DNA from: DASSKO01 sp035690425
GTDB taxonomy: Bacteria > Actinomycetota > Actinomycetes > Propionibacteriales > Nocardioidaceae
Reading direction: 5' to 3'
Assembly: GCA_035690425.1 (NCBI GenBank)
Contig: DASSKO010000195.1
Span: 1-17,538, forward strand
Length of the DNA: 17,538 nt
Position numbers and translations under genes: made by a program
Shown: positions 1-6,734 of the stretch, in pieces
Layout of the letters: each line of letters starts with the position of its first letter
Numbering within the stretch: position 1 is the first letter of the stretch
Notes under the pieces: generated by a model
What the model was told of the DNA's origin: nothing
What the model saw: only the letters and a program-made list of their open reading frames with translations
Databases searched by the model: none

Positions 1-10
1 CATATGACCC

Positions 11-16
11 TAGGAT
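11..16 (+). promoter_or_regulatory. Candidate -10 box of leuB
   Basis: TAGGAT ends six nt before the GTG start, the spacing expected if the transcript begins at the start codon. The -35 region falls outside the window. The same bases contain AGGA, so a ribosome-site reading is also possible. Confidence 0.4.
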
Positions 17-22
17 TTCCGG

Positions 23-1102
23 GTGACTCAGAGTGCCCGCATTGCAGTGATCGCCGGCGACGGCATCGGTCCCGAGGTCGTCGCAGAGGGCTTGAAGGTC
101 CTCCGCGCGGCGGTCGAGCCCGATGGCGTCAAGGTCGAGACGACCGACTATGACCTCGGTGCCGCCCGGTGGCACCGCACCGGCGAGACCCTGCCCGACA
201 GCGTGCTGGCCGAGATCCGCGGCCACGACGCGATCCTGCTCGGAGCGATCGGTGACCCTTCGGTCCCCTCCGGTGTGCTCGAGCGGGGGCTGCTGCTGCG
301 GTTGCGATTCGAGCTCGACCACTACGTCAACCTGCGCCCGGCTCGGCTGTATCCCGGTGTCGCCTCGCCGCTCGCCGCCCCGGAGGACATCGACTTCGTC
401 GTCGTGCGCGAGGGCACCGAGGGTGCCTACGTCGGCAACGGCGGCGCGCTCCGCACGGGGACGCCGCAGGAGATCGCGACCGAGGTGAGCGTCAACACGG
501 CCTTCGGCGCGGAGCGGGTCGTCCGCGACGCGTTCGCCCGGGCATCCGCCCGGCCGCGCAAGAAGCTGACCCTGGTGCACAAGAACAACGTGCTCGTCCA
601 TGCGGGCCGGCTGTGGTCGCGCGTCGTCGACACGGTTGCGGCGGAGTTCCCCGACGTGACGGTCGACTACCTGCACGTGGATGCTGCCACGATCTTCATG
701 GTCACCGACCCGGGACGGTTCGACGTCATCGTCACCGACAACCTCTTCGGCGACATCATCACCGACCTGGCGGCTGCCATCTCTGGTGGTATCGGCCTCG
801 CGGCCAGCGGCAACGTCAACCCCGGCCGGACCGCGCCCAGCATGTTCGAGCCGGTGCACGGCTCGGCGCCCGACATCGCCGGGCAGGGCAAAGCCGACCC
901 GACCGCCGCGATCCTCTCCGCATCGCTGCTGCTCGACCACCTCGGCTTGACCCAGGCTGCGCAGGCTGTCGAGTCCGCCGTGGCCGGTGACCTGTCGACA
1001 CGCGGCAGTGCTCCCCGGCGTACCCAGGAGGTCGGCGACGCGATCGCCGCAGCGGTCGAGGGCAGCCGACACGGCGATGACCCCGGCCGGTCGGTCGGCT
1101 AA
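23..1102 (+). CDS. leuB: 3-isopropylmalate dehydrogenase LeuB
   Basis: This 359-aa protein oxidatively decarboxylates 3-isopropylmalate to 2-ketoisocaproate with NAD+ in leucine synthesis. With citramalate-derived 3-methylmalate it can also give 2-oxobutyrate for isoleucine. The whole protein is one isocitrate/isopropylmalate dehydrogenase fold. The nucleotide-binding start is IAGDGIGPEV (10-19), the catalytic Tyr lies in EGTEGAYVG (Tyr136), and the catalytic Lys is in VHKNN (Lys187). Metal-binding Asp residues are in HVDAAT (Asp220) and DNLFGDIITD (Asp244, Asp248). HGSAPDIAGQ (279-288) is the NAD-preferring type. The GTG start is preceded by TAGGAT at 11-16, six nt away, which could be a -10 box for leaderless transcription; its AGGA also resembles a weak Shine-Dalgarno site. 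ilvE follows after 9 nt. leuCD lie 13 kb away, so the leu genes are split. Confidence 0.95.
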   Translation: MTQSARIAVIAGDGIGPEVVAEGLKVLRAAVEPDGVKVETTDYDLGAARWHRTGETLPDSVLAEIRGHDAILLGAIGDPSVPSGVLERGLLLRLRFELDHYVNLRPARLYPGVASPLAAPEDIDFVVVREGTEGAYVGNGGALRTGTPQEIATEVSVNTAFGAERVVRDAFARASARPRKKLTLVHKNNVLVHAGRLWSRVVDTVAAEFPDVTVDYLHVDAATIFMVTDPGRFDVIVTDNLFGDIITDLAAAISGGIGLAASGNVNPGRTAPSMFEPVHGSAPDIAGQGKADPTAAILSASLLLDHLGLTQAAQAVESAVAGDLSTRGSAPRRTQEVGDAIAAAVEGSRHGDDPGRSVG

Positions 1103-1105
1103 CCT
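1100..1105 (+). promoter_or_regulatory. Candidate -10 box of ilvE
   Basis: TAACCT overlaps the leuB stop codon and ends six nt before the ilvE ATG, where no Shine-Dalgarno sequence is present. No convincing -35 was found, so this rests on spacing alone. Confidence 0.35.
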
Positions 1106-1111
1106 CGCGGG

Positions 1112-2212
1112 ATGAGTCACGCCAGCGCGTCTTCGCTCTCGATCGAGGTCCAGCCGACATCGCAGCCGACGTCGGCCGAGCGCCGTGAGGAGGTGCTCGC
1201 CGCCCCCGGCTTCGGTCGGTACTTCACCGACCACATGCTCGTAGCGGAGTGGACGCCGGACGTGGGCTGGCACCAGGCGCGGGTGCAGGCCTACGCGCCG
1301 TTCCAGATCGACCCGGCGAGCGCTGTCCTGCACTACGCACAGGAGATCTTCGAGGGCACGAAGGCCTACCGCCACGACGACGGCTCGATCTGGAGCTTTC
1401 GCCCCGGTGCCAACGCCGCGCGCTTCCGTCGGTCGGCCGCGCGGATGGCCCTCCCAGAGCTGCCCGAGGCTGACTTCGTGGCCGCGGTCGACGCCCTGGT
1501 CTCCACCGACCGCGACTGGGTGCCAAGTGGTGCGGAGACCAGCCTCTACCTGCGGCCGTTCATGTTCGCCTCCGAGGTCTTCCTCGGTGTGCGTCCGGCG
1601 CAGCACGTGACCTTCTGCGTGATCGCCTCCCCGGCCGGCTCCTACTTTCCCGGCGGTGTCAGGCCGGTCTCGATCTGGCTGAGTGAGGAGTTCTCCCGGG
1701 CCGCGCAGGGCGGCACCGGCGAGGCCAAGTGCGGCGGCAACTACGCCGCCAGCCTGCTGGCGCAGCAGGAGGCGATTGCGCAGGGCTGTGACCAGGTCGC
1801 GTTCCTCGACGCGACCGAGCATCGCTGGGTGGAAGAGCTCGGCGGCATGAACCTGTTCTTCGTGCACGCCGACGGCCATCTGGTCACCCCGGCGCTGAGC
1901 GGCACGATCTTGGAAGGCGTGACGCGTTCGTCGGTGCTGGAGATCGCCGACACCCTCGGTCACAAGGTGGACGAGCGCAGGGTCGACATCGCCGAGTGGC
2001 GCGACGGCGTCGCGAGCGGGGAGATCACCGAGGTATTCGCCTGCGGCACCGCAGCGGTTGTCACCCCGGTCGGCACGCTGCGCTGGGCGGGTGGCGAGGT
2101 GACCGGCTCCACCGAGTCGGGCGAGGTCAGCTCGAGAATTCGTTCGGCACTGCTCGACGTGCAGTACGGCCGCGCCGAGGACAGCCGCGGCTGGATGCAC
2201 CAGATCTGCTGA
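1112..2212 (+). CDS. ilvE: Branched-chain amino acid aminotransferase IlvE
   Basis: This 366-aa fold-type IV PLP enzyme performs the last step of leucine, isoleucine and valine synthesis, transferring the amino group from glutamate to the 2-keto acid. The N-terminal substrate domain contains HYAQEIFEGTKAYR (74-87). The PLP Lys is in GEAKCGGNYAAS (Lys206). EELGGMNLFFV (241-251) and the glycine-rich GTAAVVTPVG segment near the C-terminus are typical of the bacterial branched-chain family. The length is normal. The gene starts 9 nt after the leuB stop and no Shine-Dalgarno sequence is visible. Instead TAACCT (1100-1105), which includes the leuB stop codon, ends six nt before the ATG and may be the -10 of an internal leaderless promoter. 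Co-transcription with leuB is also likely. Confidence 0.95.
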   Translation: MSHASASSLSIEVQPTSQPTSAERREEVLAAPGFGRYFTDHMLVAEWTPDVGWHQARVQAYAPFQIDPASAVLHYAQEIFEGTKAYRHDDGSIWSFRPGANAARFRRSAARMALPELPEADFVAAVDALVSTDRDWVPSGAETSLYLRPFMFASEVFLGVRPAQHVTFCVIASPAGSYFPGGVRPVSIWLSEEFSRAAQGGTGEAKCGGNYAASLLAQQEAIAQGCDQVAFLDATEHRWVEELGGMNLFFVHADGHLVTPALSGTILEGVTRSSVLEIADTLGHKVDERRVDIAEWRDGVASGEITEVFACGTAAVVTPVGTLRWAGGEVTGSTESGEVSSRIRSALLDVQYGRAEDSRGWMHQIC

Positions 2213-2226
2213 CCTGCCGGCCCGGC

Positions 2227-2232
2227 TACCGT
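2227..2232 (+). promoter_or_regulatory. Candidate -10 box of the kinase gene
   Basis: TACCGT lies in the ilvE-kinase gap and ends six nt before GTG 2239. It favours that start over the in-frame ATGs at 2245 and 2248, but no -35 is evident. Confidence 0.35.
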
Positions 2233-2238
2233 TGTGGG

Positions 2239-3918
2239 GTGACGATGATGCCCTCGGACCCCGCCGAGCCACCCGGCATCGGCCGCTACGAGCTGCTCGC
2301 CAAGCTTGGCGAGGGCGGGATGGGCGTGGTGCACCTGGCCCGCGGCCCCGATGGCAGGCGGGTCGCGCTCAAGGTGCTCCGCAGCCATGTGGTCGGCGAC
2401 GAGGAGGGCCGTTCCCGGCTGGCCCGTGAGGTCACGACGCTGCGTCGGGTGCGCAGCCCGCGGATCGCCGAGGTCTACGACGCCGACCCGTGGGGCGAGC
2501 GGCCGTTCGTCGTCACCCGCTACGTGCCCGGACCGTCGCTGCACGACCACGTGCGCGCTGAAGGTCCGCTGGCCGACCTCGACGTACGGTTCCTCGCCCT
2601 CGGCCTCGCCGAGGCGATGGTGGTGGTGCACGAGGCCGGTGTCCTGCACCGTGATATCAAGCCGTCCAACGTGCTGCTCGAGGGTCGGGCGCCCGTGCTC
2701 ATCGACTTCGGCCTGGCCAAGCTCGCCGACGACTCACGCCTGACGGTCACCGGGTGGCTGATGGGCACGCCGGGCTATCTGGCTCCCGAGGTGCTGTACG
2801 GCGATGACCCCACGACGGCCTCGGACGTCCATGCCTGGGCGGCAACGGTGGTCTTCGCCGCGAGTGGCACGTCGCCGTACGGCGGAGGCCCACCGATGGC
2901 GGTCATGGATCGCGCGCGCTTGGGTGAGCACGACGTCTCGGCGCTGCCCGCGGACCTGCGGCCGTTGATCGCGCGGAGCCTCTCGGCGGAGCCTGCGGCC
3001 CGCCCCAGCGGCCCCGAGCTGCTCGCCCGGCTCGCTCGGCTGCAGGCGGCGCCCACGGGCCAGCCGCGCCCGGCACTGACCGACAGCGGCCCGATGACCG
3101 CGCCGATGCACCCGCTGCGCGAGCGCCCGGCCGACCCGCGCACGATGCCACCGGCGCCCACGATGCCTCCGGCCGTGATAACCCGGCCGTTCACGGTGCC
3201 CGTCACCAACCAGGGTGCGCCCCTACTCCAACGTCCACCCACGCAGCCGCCACAGCCCCAGTCGCCGCCCGCACAGCCGCCGGCGCAACAGTACGAGCCC
3301 GTCGCTGTGCCCCCGGCCGCCTCCTCCGGTGTGCTACGGGCGATGCTCGTCGTGGGGGCGGGGCTGGTGGTCGCGGCAGGGGTGGGTCTGGCACCGTATG
3401 TGACCCCGATGCTGGTGCTCGTCGTCGTGTGGCTGGTGCGCACGGCCTCGGTCAGCTCCGACGCGCTGCACCGGCGCCGGGCGCTGCGCGGGCCACGGCG
3501 CAGCGACGGCTTCGTCGGCACCCTCGCCTGGCCGTGGCATCTCTTCGTGGCCGCGTGGGGCAGTGTTGCGCTGGCCGTGGCCGCGGCGATCGGCGGCGCG
3601 GGGACCGCCGCGCTCGCGACCTTCCTCGGCCAGCCTGCCTGGCGCTGTGTGCTGTTCGGCGGCATGGTGTTCGCACTGGCGACATGGGCCGGTCCAGGTT
3701 CGGGCCGGCTGCGGCACCGGATCCGGCGGGTGGTCTGGACAGCCGCGGCGCCGTCGCAGGTCGGCGTCGCCTGGGTGCTCAGCGTGTGGCTGGCCGCGGT
3801 CGTCCTGCTCGTCGTCCGCACTCAGACTGGCGTCATCTGGACGCCGGCTCCCGGGCCGCCGTTCGACGTGCTGCCCGGCATCGTCCCGCCCGGCATCGTC
3901 CCGCCCGGCGTCCGGTGA
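2239..3918 (+). CDS. Membrane Ser/Thr protein kinase
   Basis: This 559-aa protein has an N-terminal Hanks-type kinase domain (about 13-267) with every catalytic motif: the glycine loop GEGGMGVVH, Lys45 in VALK, HRDIKPSNVLL (catalytic Asp139), IDFG (Asp156) and APE (182-184). An active enzyme is expected. A Pro/Gln-rich linker (about 270-362) follows, then four or five hydrophobic segments (about 369-388, 390-402, 436-465, 470-486, 511-527) and a short Pro-rich tail with a repeated PGIVP. No PASTA or other known sensor domain is seen, so the membrane part may be the sensor. The substrate is unknown. GTG 2239 is chosen because TACCGT ends six nt before it; ATG 2245 or 2248 with the upstream GGGG as ribosome site are alternatives. 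It follows ilvE by 26 nt and converges on the next gene. Confidence 0.88.
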   Translation: MTMMPSDPAEPPGIGRYELLAKLGEGGMGVVHLARGPDGRRVALKVLRSHVVGDEEGRSRLAREVTTLRRVRSPRIAEVYDADPWGERPFVVTRYVPGPSLHDHVRAEGPLADLDVRFLALGLAEAMVVVHEAGVLHRDIKPSNVLLEGRAPVLIDFGLAKLADDSRLTVTGWLMGTPGYLAPEVLYGDDPTTASDVHAWAATVVFAASGTSPYGGGPPMAVMDRARLGEHDVSALPADLRPLIARSLSAEPAARPSGPELLARLARLQAAPTGQPRPALTDSGPMTAPMHPLRERPADPRTMPPAPTMPPAVITRPFTVPVTNQGAPLLQRPPTQPPQPQSPPAQPPAQQYEPVAVPPAASSGVLRAMLVVGAGLVVAAGVGLAPYVTPMLVLVVVWLVRTASVSSDALHRRRALRGPRRSDGFVGTLAWPWHLFVAAWGSVALAVAAAIGGAGTAALATFLGQPAWRCVLFGGMVFALATWAGPGSGRLRHRIRRVVWTAAAPSQVGVAWVLSVWLAAVVLLVVRTQTGVIWTPAPGPPFDVLPGIVPPGIVPPGVR

Positions 3919-3949
3919 GCGGCGTCGGCTGTCCCGTCCGCGGCCGCCT

Positions 3950-4789
3950 TCAGCCGCCGGCAGCGCCGAACAGCGTGCGCACGACGCCAGTGGTCCACTC
4001 GGTCGCGGGCTCCGCCGTGTGGCGCGGCGGCTGGACGGTCAGGAACGACTCGGCGCCCTCCTGCGGCGCGGGGTCCCAGACCACGCACATCGAAGCGCTG
4101 ACGTCGAGCCCGGGGTCGTCGGCAGACCGCGACCGGTCGGAGTACCCGGCTGCGATATCGCGCAGGCGGAGGTCGAGCTGGGCAGGCAGCTCCACGAACG
4201 CGCGGGTCGGGTCCTCCCGCAAGGCCGCGCCCAAGTGCTCGGTCAGCACCTGCGCCACCCCGGTGAGCACGGCGCCCCAGGCATTCGACGCCGACTCAGG
4301 CACGCAGTGGCTCTGTAGCTCCGGCATCCCGAACCGCACGAGGCCCTTCGTGGTGAACCACAGCCCGTCGTCAGTGGCGGAGTGCGGCAGGACGACCCAG
4401 TCGGCCAACCGGAAGTCGTCACCGACCCCACGCGGGCTGTCGACGACCCGGGGGATGACGGTGTCGACGAGCACACCGTCGTACACCTCGGCCAGGGCCT
4501 GGGCCGTGGCGTAGGCGGCCATCTCGCTGCCGGGCGGCATCCCCGGCCCGCCGATGCTGCGCACCAGCGCGGCCTCCGTCGCCGAACCCAGCTTGGCCAG
4601 TGCCTCGGTGCTCGCGCCCATCGCACGCAGCAGCGCGGCCGCCGGCAGTGGTGCCGCATCGACGGGTACGACGTCCACGGCGACGCCGCCCGAGCTGCGC
4701 AGCGCGGAGCTGTCGACCGGCTCGGCCGTCGCAACGGCGTACACGGCGAGCAGCCGCTCGGGAACGGGGATGACGATCGTGTCCGACAC
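3950..4789 (-). CDS. Uncharacterised 279-aa protein
   Basis: I do not recognise a characterised family. The protein looks soluble, with no signal peptide or membrane segment. Its N-terminal half is rich in Ala, Val and Pro. The most distinctive stretch is in the middle: DDFRLADWVVLPHS, then WFTTKGLVRFGMPELQ, then a Cys/Glu/Ser-rich turn leading into a helical WGAVLTGVAQVLTEHL. The pattern of Trp, Phe and charged residues suggests a folded domain rather than chance coding, and codon use matches the neighbours. GTG 4789 is the start; on the minus strand TAGCCT ends eight nt before it and no Shine-Dalgarno is seen. It converges with the kinase gene (31 nt apart) and diverges from cimA. The role is unknown. 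Confidence 0.75.
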   Translation of the reverse strand: MSDTIVIPVPERLLAVYAVATAEPVDSSALRSSGGVAVDVVPVDAAPLPAAALLRAMGASTEALAKLGSATEAALVRSIGGPGMPPGSEMAAYATAQALAEVYDGVLVDTVIPRVVDSPRGVGDDFRLADWVVLPHSATDDGLWFTTKGLVRFGMPELQSHCVPESASNAWGAVLTGVAQVLTEHLGAALREDPTRAFVELPAQLDLRLRDIAAGYSDRSRSADDPGLDVSASMCVVWDPAPQEGAESFLTVQPPRHTAEPATEWTTGVVRTLFGAAGG

Positions 4790-4820
4790 GGTTGCTGAGG
4801 CTACTCGGTCCCAGCAACCG
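4789..4820. promoter_or_regulatory. 9-bp perfect inverted repeat around a promoter
   Basis: CGGTTGCTG (4789-4797) and CAGCAACCG (4812-4820) are perfect reverse complements separated by 14 bp. The spacer holds TAGCCT, the candidate minus-strand -10 (4798-4803) of the 3950-4789 gene, and the left arm touches its GTG codon. It could be an operator for that gene or for the divergent cimA leader. The protein that would bind is unknown. Confidence 0.45.
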
Positions 4821-4859
4821 TCCGGATCGCAAGACTCCGGGTCTCAGGACGGACGACTG

Positions 4860-4868
4860 TGCGATCAT
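4860..4868 (+). promoter_or_regulatory. Candidate extended -10 of the cimA leader
   Basis: TGC followed by GATCAT forms an extended -10-like element that ends six nt before the leader ATG at 4875. Transcription would start at or next to the A of that ATG, making the leader ORF leaderless. No good -35 is visible, as is common for extended -10 promoters. Confidence 0.4.
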
Positions 4869-4874
4869 CGGACC

Positions 4875-4901
4875 ATGTCTATGCAGGTCATTATCTGCTA
4901 G
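4875..4901 (+). CDS. cimA leader peptide, 8 codons
   Basis: The ORF reads Met-Ser-Met-Gln-Val-Ile-Ile-Cys then TAG. Three of its last four sense codons specify valine or isoleucine, and isoleucine is the end product of the pathway cimA starts. A strong hairpin begins at the stop codon, followed at once by a terminator hairpin with a T run, all before cimA. This is the layout of an amino-acid attenuator leader. No Shine-Dalgarno precedes the ATG, and the -10-like element six nt upstream suggests leaderless translation. The ORF is very short, so the case rests on context rather than coding statistics. A conserved Ile/Val tract in related genomes would confirm it. Confidence 0.6.
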   Translation: MSMQVIIC

Positions 4902-4929
4902 CGCGTCCGGCCCTGTTGCCCGACGCGCT
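4900..4929 (+). promoter_or_regulatory. Leader hairpin upstream of the attenuator terminator
   Basis: AGCGCGTC (4900-4907) pairs perfectly with GACGCGCT (4922-4929) around a 14-nt loop. The 5' arm overlaps the leader stop codon, so a ribosome finishing the leader would cover it. Separately, AGGTCA (4885-4890, the end of the Gln codon through the Val codon) can pair with TGACCT (4929-4934), which overlaps the 5' arm of the terminator. Confidence 0.6.
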
Positions 4930-4958
4930 GACCTCTCGTTGACTCGAGGGGTCTTTTT
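4930..4958 (+). terminator. Intrinsic terminator (attenuator) before cimA
   Basis: GACCTCTCG (4930-4938) pairs with CGAGGGGTC (4945-4953), nine base pairs including one T-G wobble, around a six-nt loop. TTTTT (4954-4958) follows, then CG and TTT. It sits between the leader ORF and the cimA ribosome site, so it can only control read-through into cimA. T-tract terminators are otherwise absent from this window, which makes it stand out. Confidence 0.75.
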
Positions 4959-4993
4959 CGTTTACCGGCCGATTCGCCAACGAAGGACCACCC

Positions 4994-6595
4994 GTGACCG
5001 AGCCCGCACCCACGACCGCACCGACGGACGCGTTCCACGTCTACGACACGACGCTGCGTGACGGCGCTCAGCAGGAGGGCCTGAACCTCTCGGTCGATGA
5101 CAAGCTCGCGATCGCCGGCCACCTCGACGCGCTCGGGGTGGGATTCATCGAGGGTGGCTGGCCGGGCGCCAACCCCAAGGACACCGAGTTCTTCCGGCGC
5201 GCCCGCACCGAGCTGACGTTGCGCAGGGCGACCCTGGCGGCGTTCGGCTCGACGCGCCGGCCCGGGTCGAAGGCGGCCGACGACCCGTTGGTGGCCGCCT
5301 TGCGCGAGTCCCGGGCGGAGGTCGTCACGCTGGTCGCCAAGAGTCACGACCGCCACGTCGAGGCCGCCCTGCGCACCACGTTGGAGGAGAACCTCGCGAT
5401 GGTGCGCGACACGGTGACGCACCTGCGCGCAGAGGGGCAGCGCGTCTTCCTCGATGCCGAGCACTTCTTCGACGGCTACCGCACCAACCGGCCCTACGCG
5501 CTGGAGGTGCTGCGAACGGCGGCCGAGGCGGGCGCCGACCTGGTCGCACTGTGCGACACCAACGGCGGGATGCTGCCACCAGAGGTCGGCGACATCGTCG
5601 ACGACGTACGCGCCGCAACCGCCGTACGGGTGGGCATCCACTGCCACAACGACACCGGCTGTGCGGTCGCCAACACGCTGGCCGCCGTCGCTGCGGGTGC
5701 GAGCCATGTGCAGGGCACCGTCAACGGGTACGGCGAGCGCACCGGCAACGCCGACCTGATGACGGTCGTGGCCAACCTCGAGCTCAAGCAGCAGCGTCCG
5801 GTGCTGCCGGGCGGCAGTCTGCGCGAGGCCACCCGGATCGCACACGCGGTGGCCGAGGTGACCAACGTGCCGCCGGCGTCGCGGCAGCCCTACGTCGGCC
5901 CGTCGGCCTTTGCGCACAAGGCGGGTCTGCATGCCAGCGCGATCAAGGTGGATCCCGACCTGTACCAGCACACCGAGCCGCGCAACGTGGGCAACGACAT
6001 GCGCCTGCTCGTCTCGGAGATGGCGGGGCGGGCCAGCATCGAGCTCAAGGGCCGGCAGCTCGGCTTCGACCTCACCGGCGACGTGGAACGGCTGCAACGC
6101 GTCACCGACCGGGTGAAGGAGATGGAGTCCGCTGGCTACACCTTCGAGGCCGCCGACGCGTCCTTCGAGCTGCTGCTGATCGAGGAGGTCGAGGGCGCGC
6201 GTCCGTCGTACTTCGCGGTCGAATCGTGGCGGGTGATCACCGAGAGCGCCCCGGCCGCGGAGGCGTTGTCGGAGGCCACGGTGAAGCTGCGTGCCTCGGG
6301 TGAGCGCATCGTGGTCACGGGCGAGGGCAACGGCCCGGTCAACGCGCTCGACCATGCGCTGCGGTCCGCGATCGGCCAGGTGTACCCGGAGGTCGCCAAG
6401 TTCGAGCTGACCGACTACAAGGTGCGCATCCTCGACCAGGGCCACGGCACCGACGCGGTGATCCGGGTGCTGATCGAGACCAGCAACGGTCAGAGCTCGT
6501 GGATCACCGTGGGTGTCGGGCACAACATCGTCGAGGCGTCCTGGGAAGCCCTGCGCGACGCGGTGACCTACGGGCTGCGTCGCACCGCCGCGTAA
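4994..6595 (+). CDS. cimA: Citramalate synthase CimA
   Basis: This 533-aa DRE-TIM metallolyase condenses pyruvate with acetyl-CoA to (R)-citramalate, the first step of threonine-independent isoleucine synthesis. DTTLRDGAQQ (18-27) carries the catalytic Arg and a metal-binding Asp. GFIEGGWPGANPKD follows, and HCHNDTG (216-222) supplies the metal His pair. NGYGERTGNADL and a C-terminal LeuA-type regulatory domain (about 400-533) complete it; in the family this domain senses isoleucine. The GGWPGANPKD signature and length fit CimA better than LeuA. The GTG start has GAAGGA (4982-4987) six nt upstream. It is preceded by a leader ORF and terminator. Its product can be processed by LeuCD and LeuB, also encoded here. 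Confidence 0.93.
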   Translation: MTEPAPTTAPTDAFHVYDTTLRDGAQQEGLNLSVDDKLAIAGHLDALGVGFIEGGWPGANPKDTEFFRRARTELTLRRATLAAFGSTRRPGSKAADDPLVAALRESRAEVVTLVAKSHDRHVEAALRTTLEENLAMVRDTVTHLRAEGQRVFLDAEHFFDGYRTNRPYALEVLRTAAEAGADLVALCDTNGGMLPPEVGDIVDDVRAATAVRVGIHCHNDTGCAVANTLAAVAAGASHVQGTVNGYGERTGNADLMTVVANLELKQQRPVLPGGSLREATRIAHAVAEVTNVPPASRQPYVGPSAFAHKAGLHASAIKVDPDLYQHTEPRNVGNDMRLLVSEMAGRASIELKGRQLGFDLTGDVERLQRVTDRVKEMESAGYTFEAADASFELLLIEEVEGARPSYFAVESWRVITESAPAAEALSEATVKLRASGERIVVTGEGNGPVNALDHALRSAIGQVYPEVAKFELTDYKVRILDQGHGTDAVIRVLIETSNGQSSWITVGVGHNIVEASWEALRDAVTYGLRRTAA

Positions 6596-6606
6596 CACCA
6601 GCCTTC

Positions 6607-6729
6607 CCGTGAGCGGACAAGTTTGCGCGTCCCGTGCGGGGGCGACCTGGCGCTGCAGTGGCCTGCGTCCGTGAGGGATAAGTGCGATCTCGGTGGGAGG
6701 TGGCGTCGCCGGGTAATCTCGGTGGGAGG
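6607..6729. repeat. Two pairs of short direct repeats after cimA
   Basis: The 139-bp gap after cimA holds no gene. ATCTCGGTGGGAGG occurs exactly at 6687-6700 and 6716-6729. A looser pair is CCGTGAGCGGACAAGT (6607-6622) and CCGTGAGGGATAAGT (6669-6683). The role is unknown. The stretch lies between converging genes, so promoter function is unlikely. Confidence 0.55.
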
Positions 6730-6734
6730 CCGGC

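Noticed and set aside
3429..4514. 361-codon plus-strand frame across the kinase 3' end and the antisense of the 3950-4789 gene
   Set aside because: It is out of frame with the kinase and Arg/Ala-rich, lacks a ribosome site, and spans two better-supported genes.
6628..6645. Terminator hairpin after cimA
   Set aside because: Only a weak four-pair stem with a wobble is found and no T run follows, so it was not listed.
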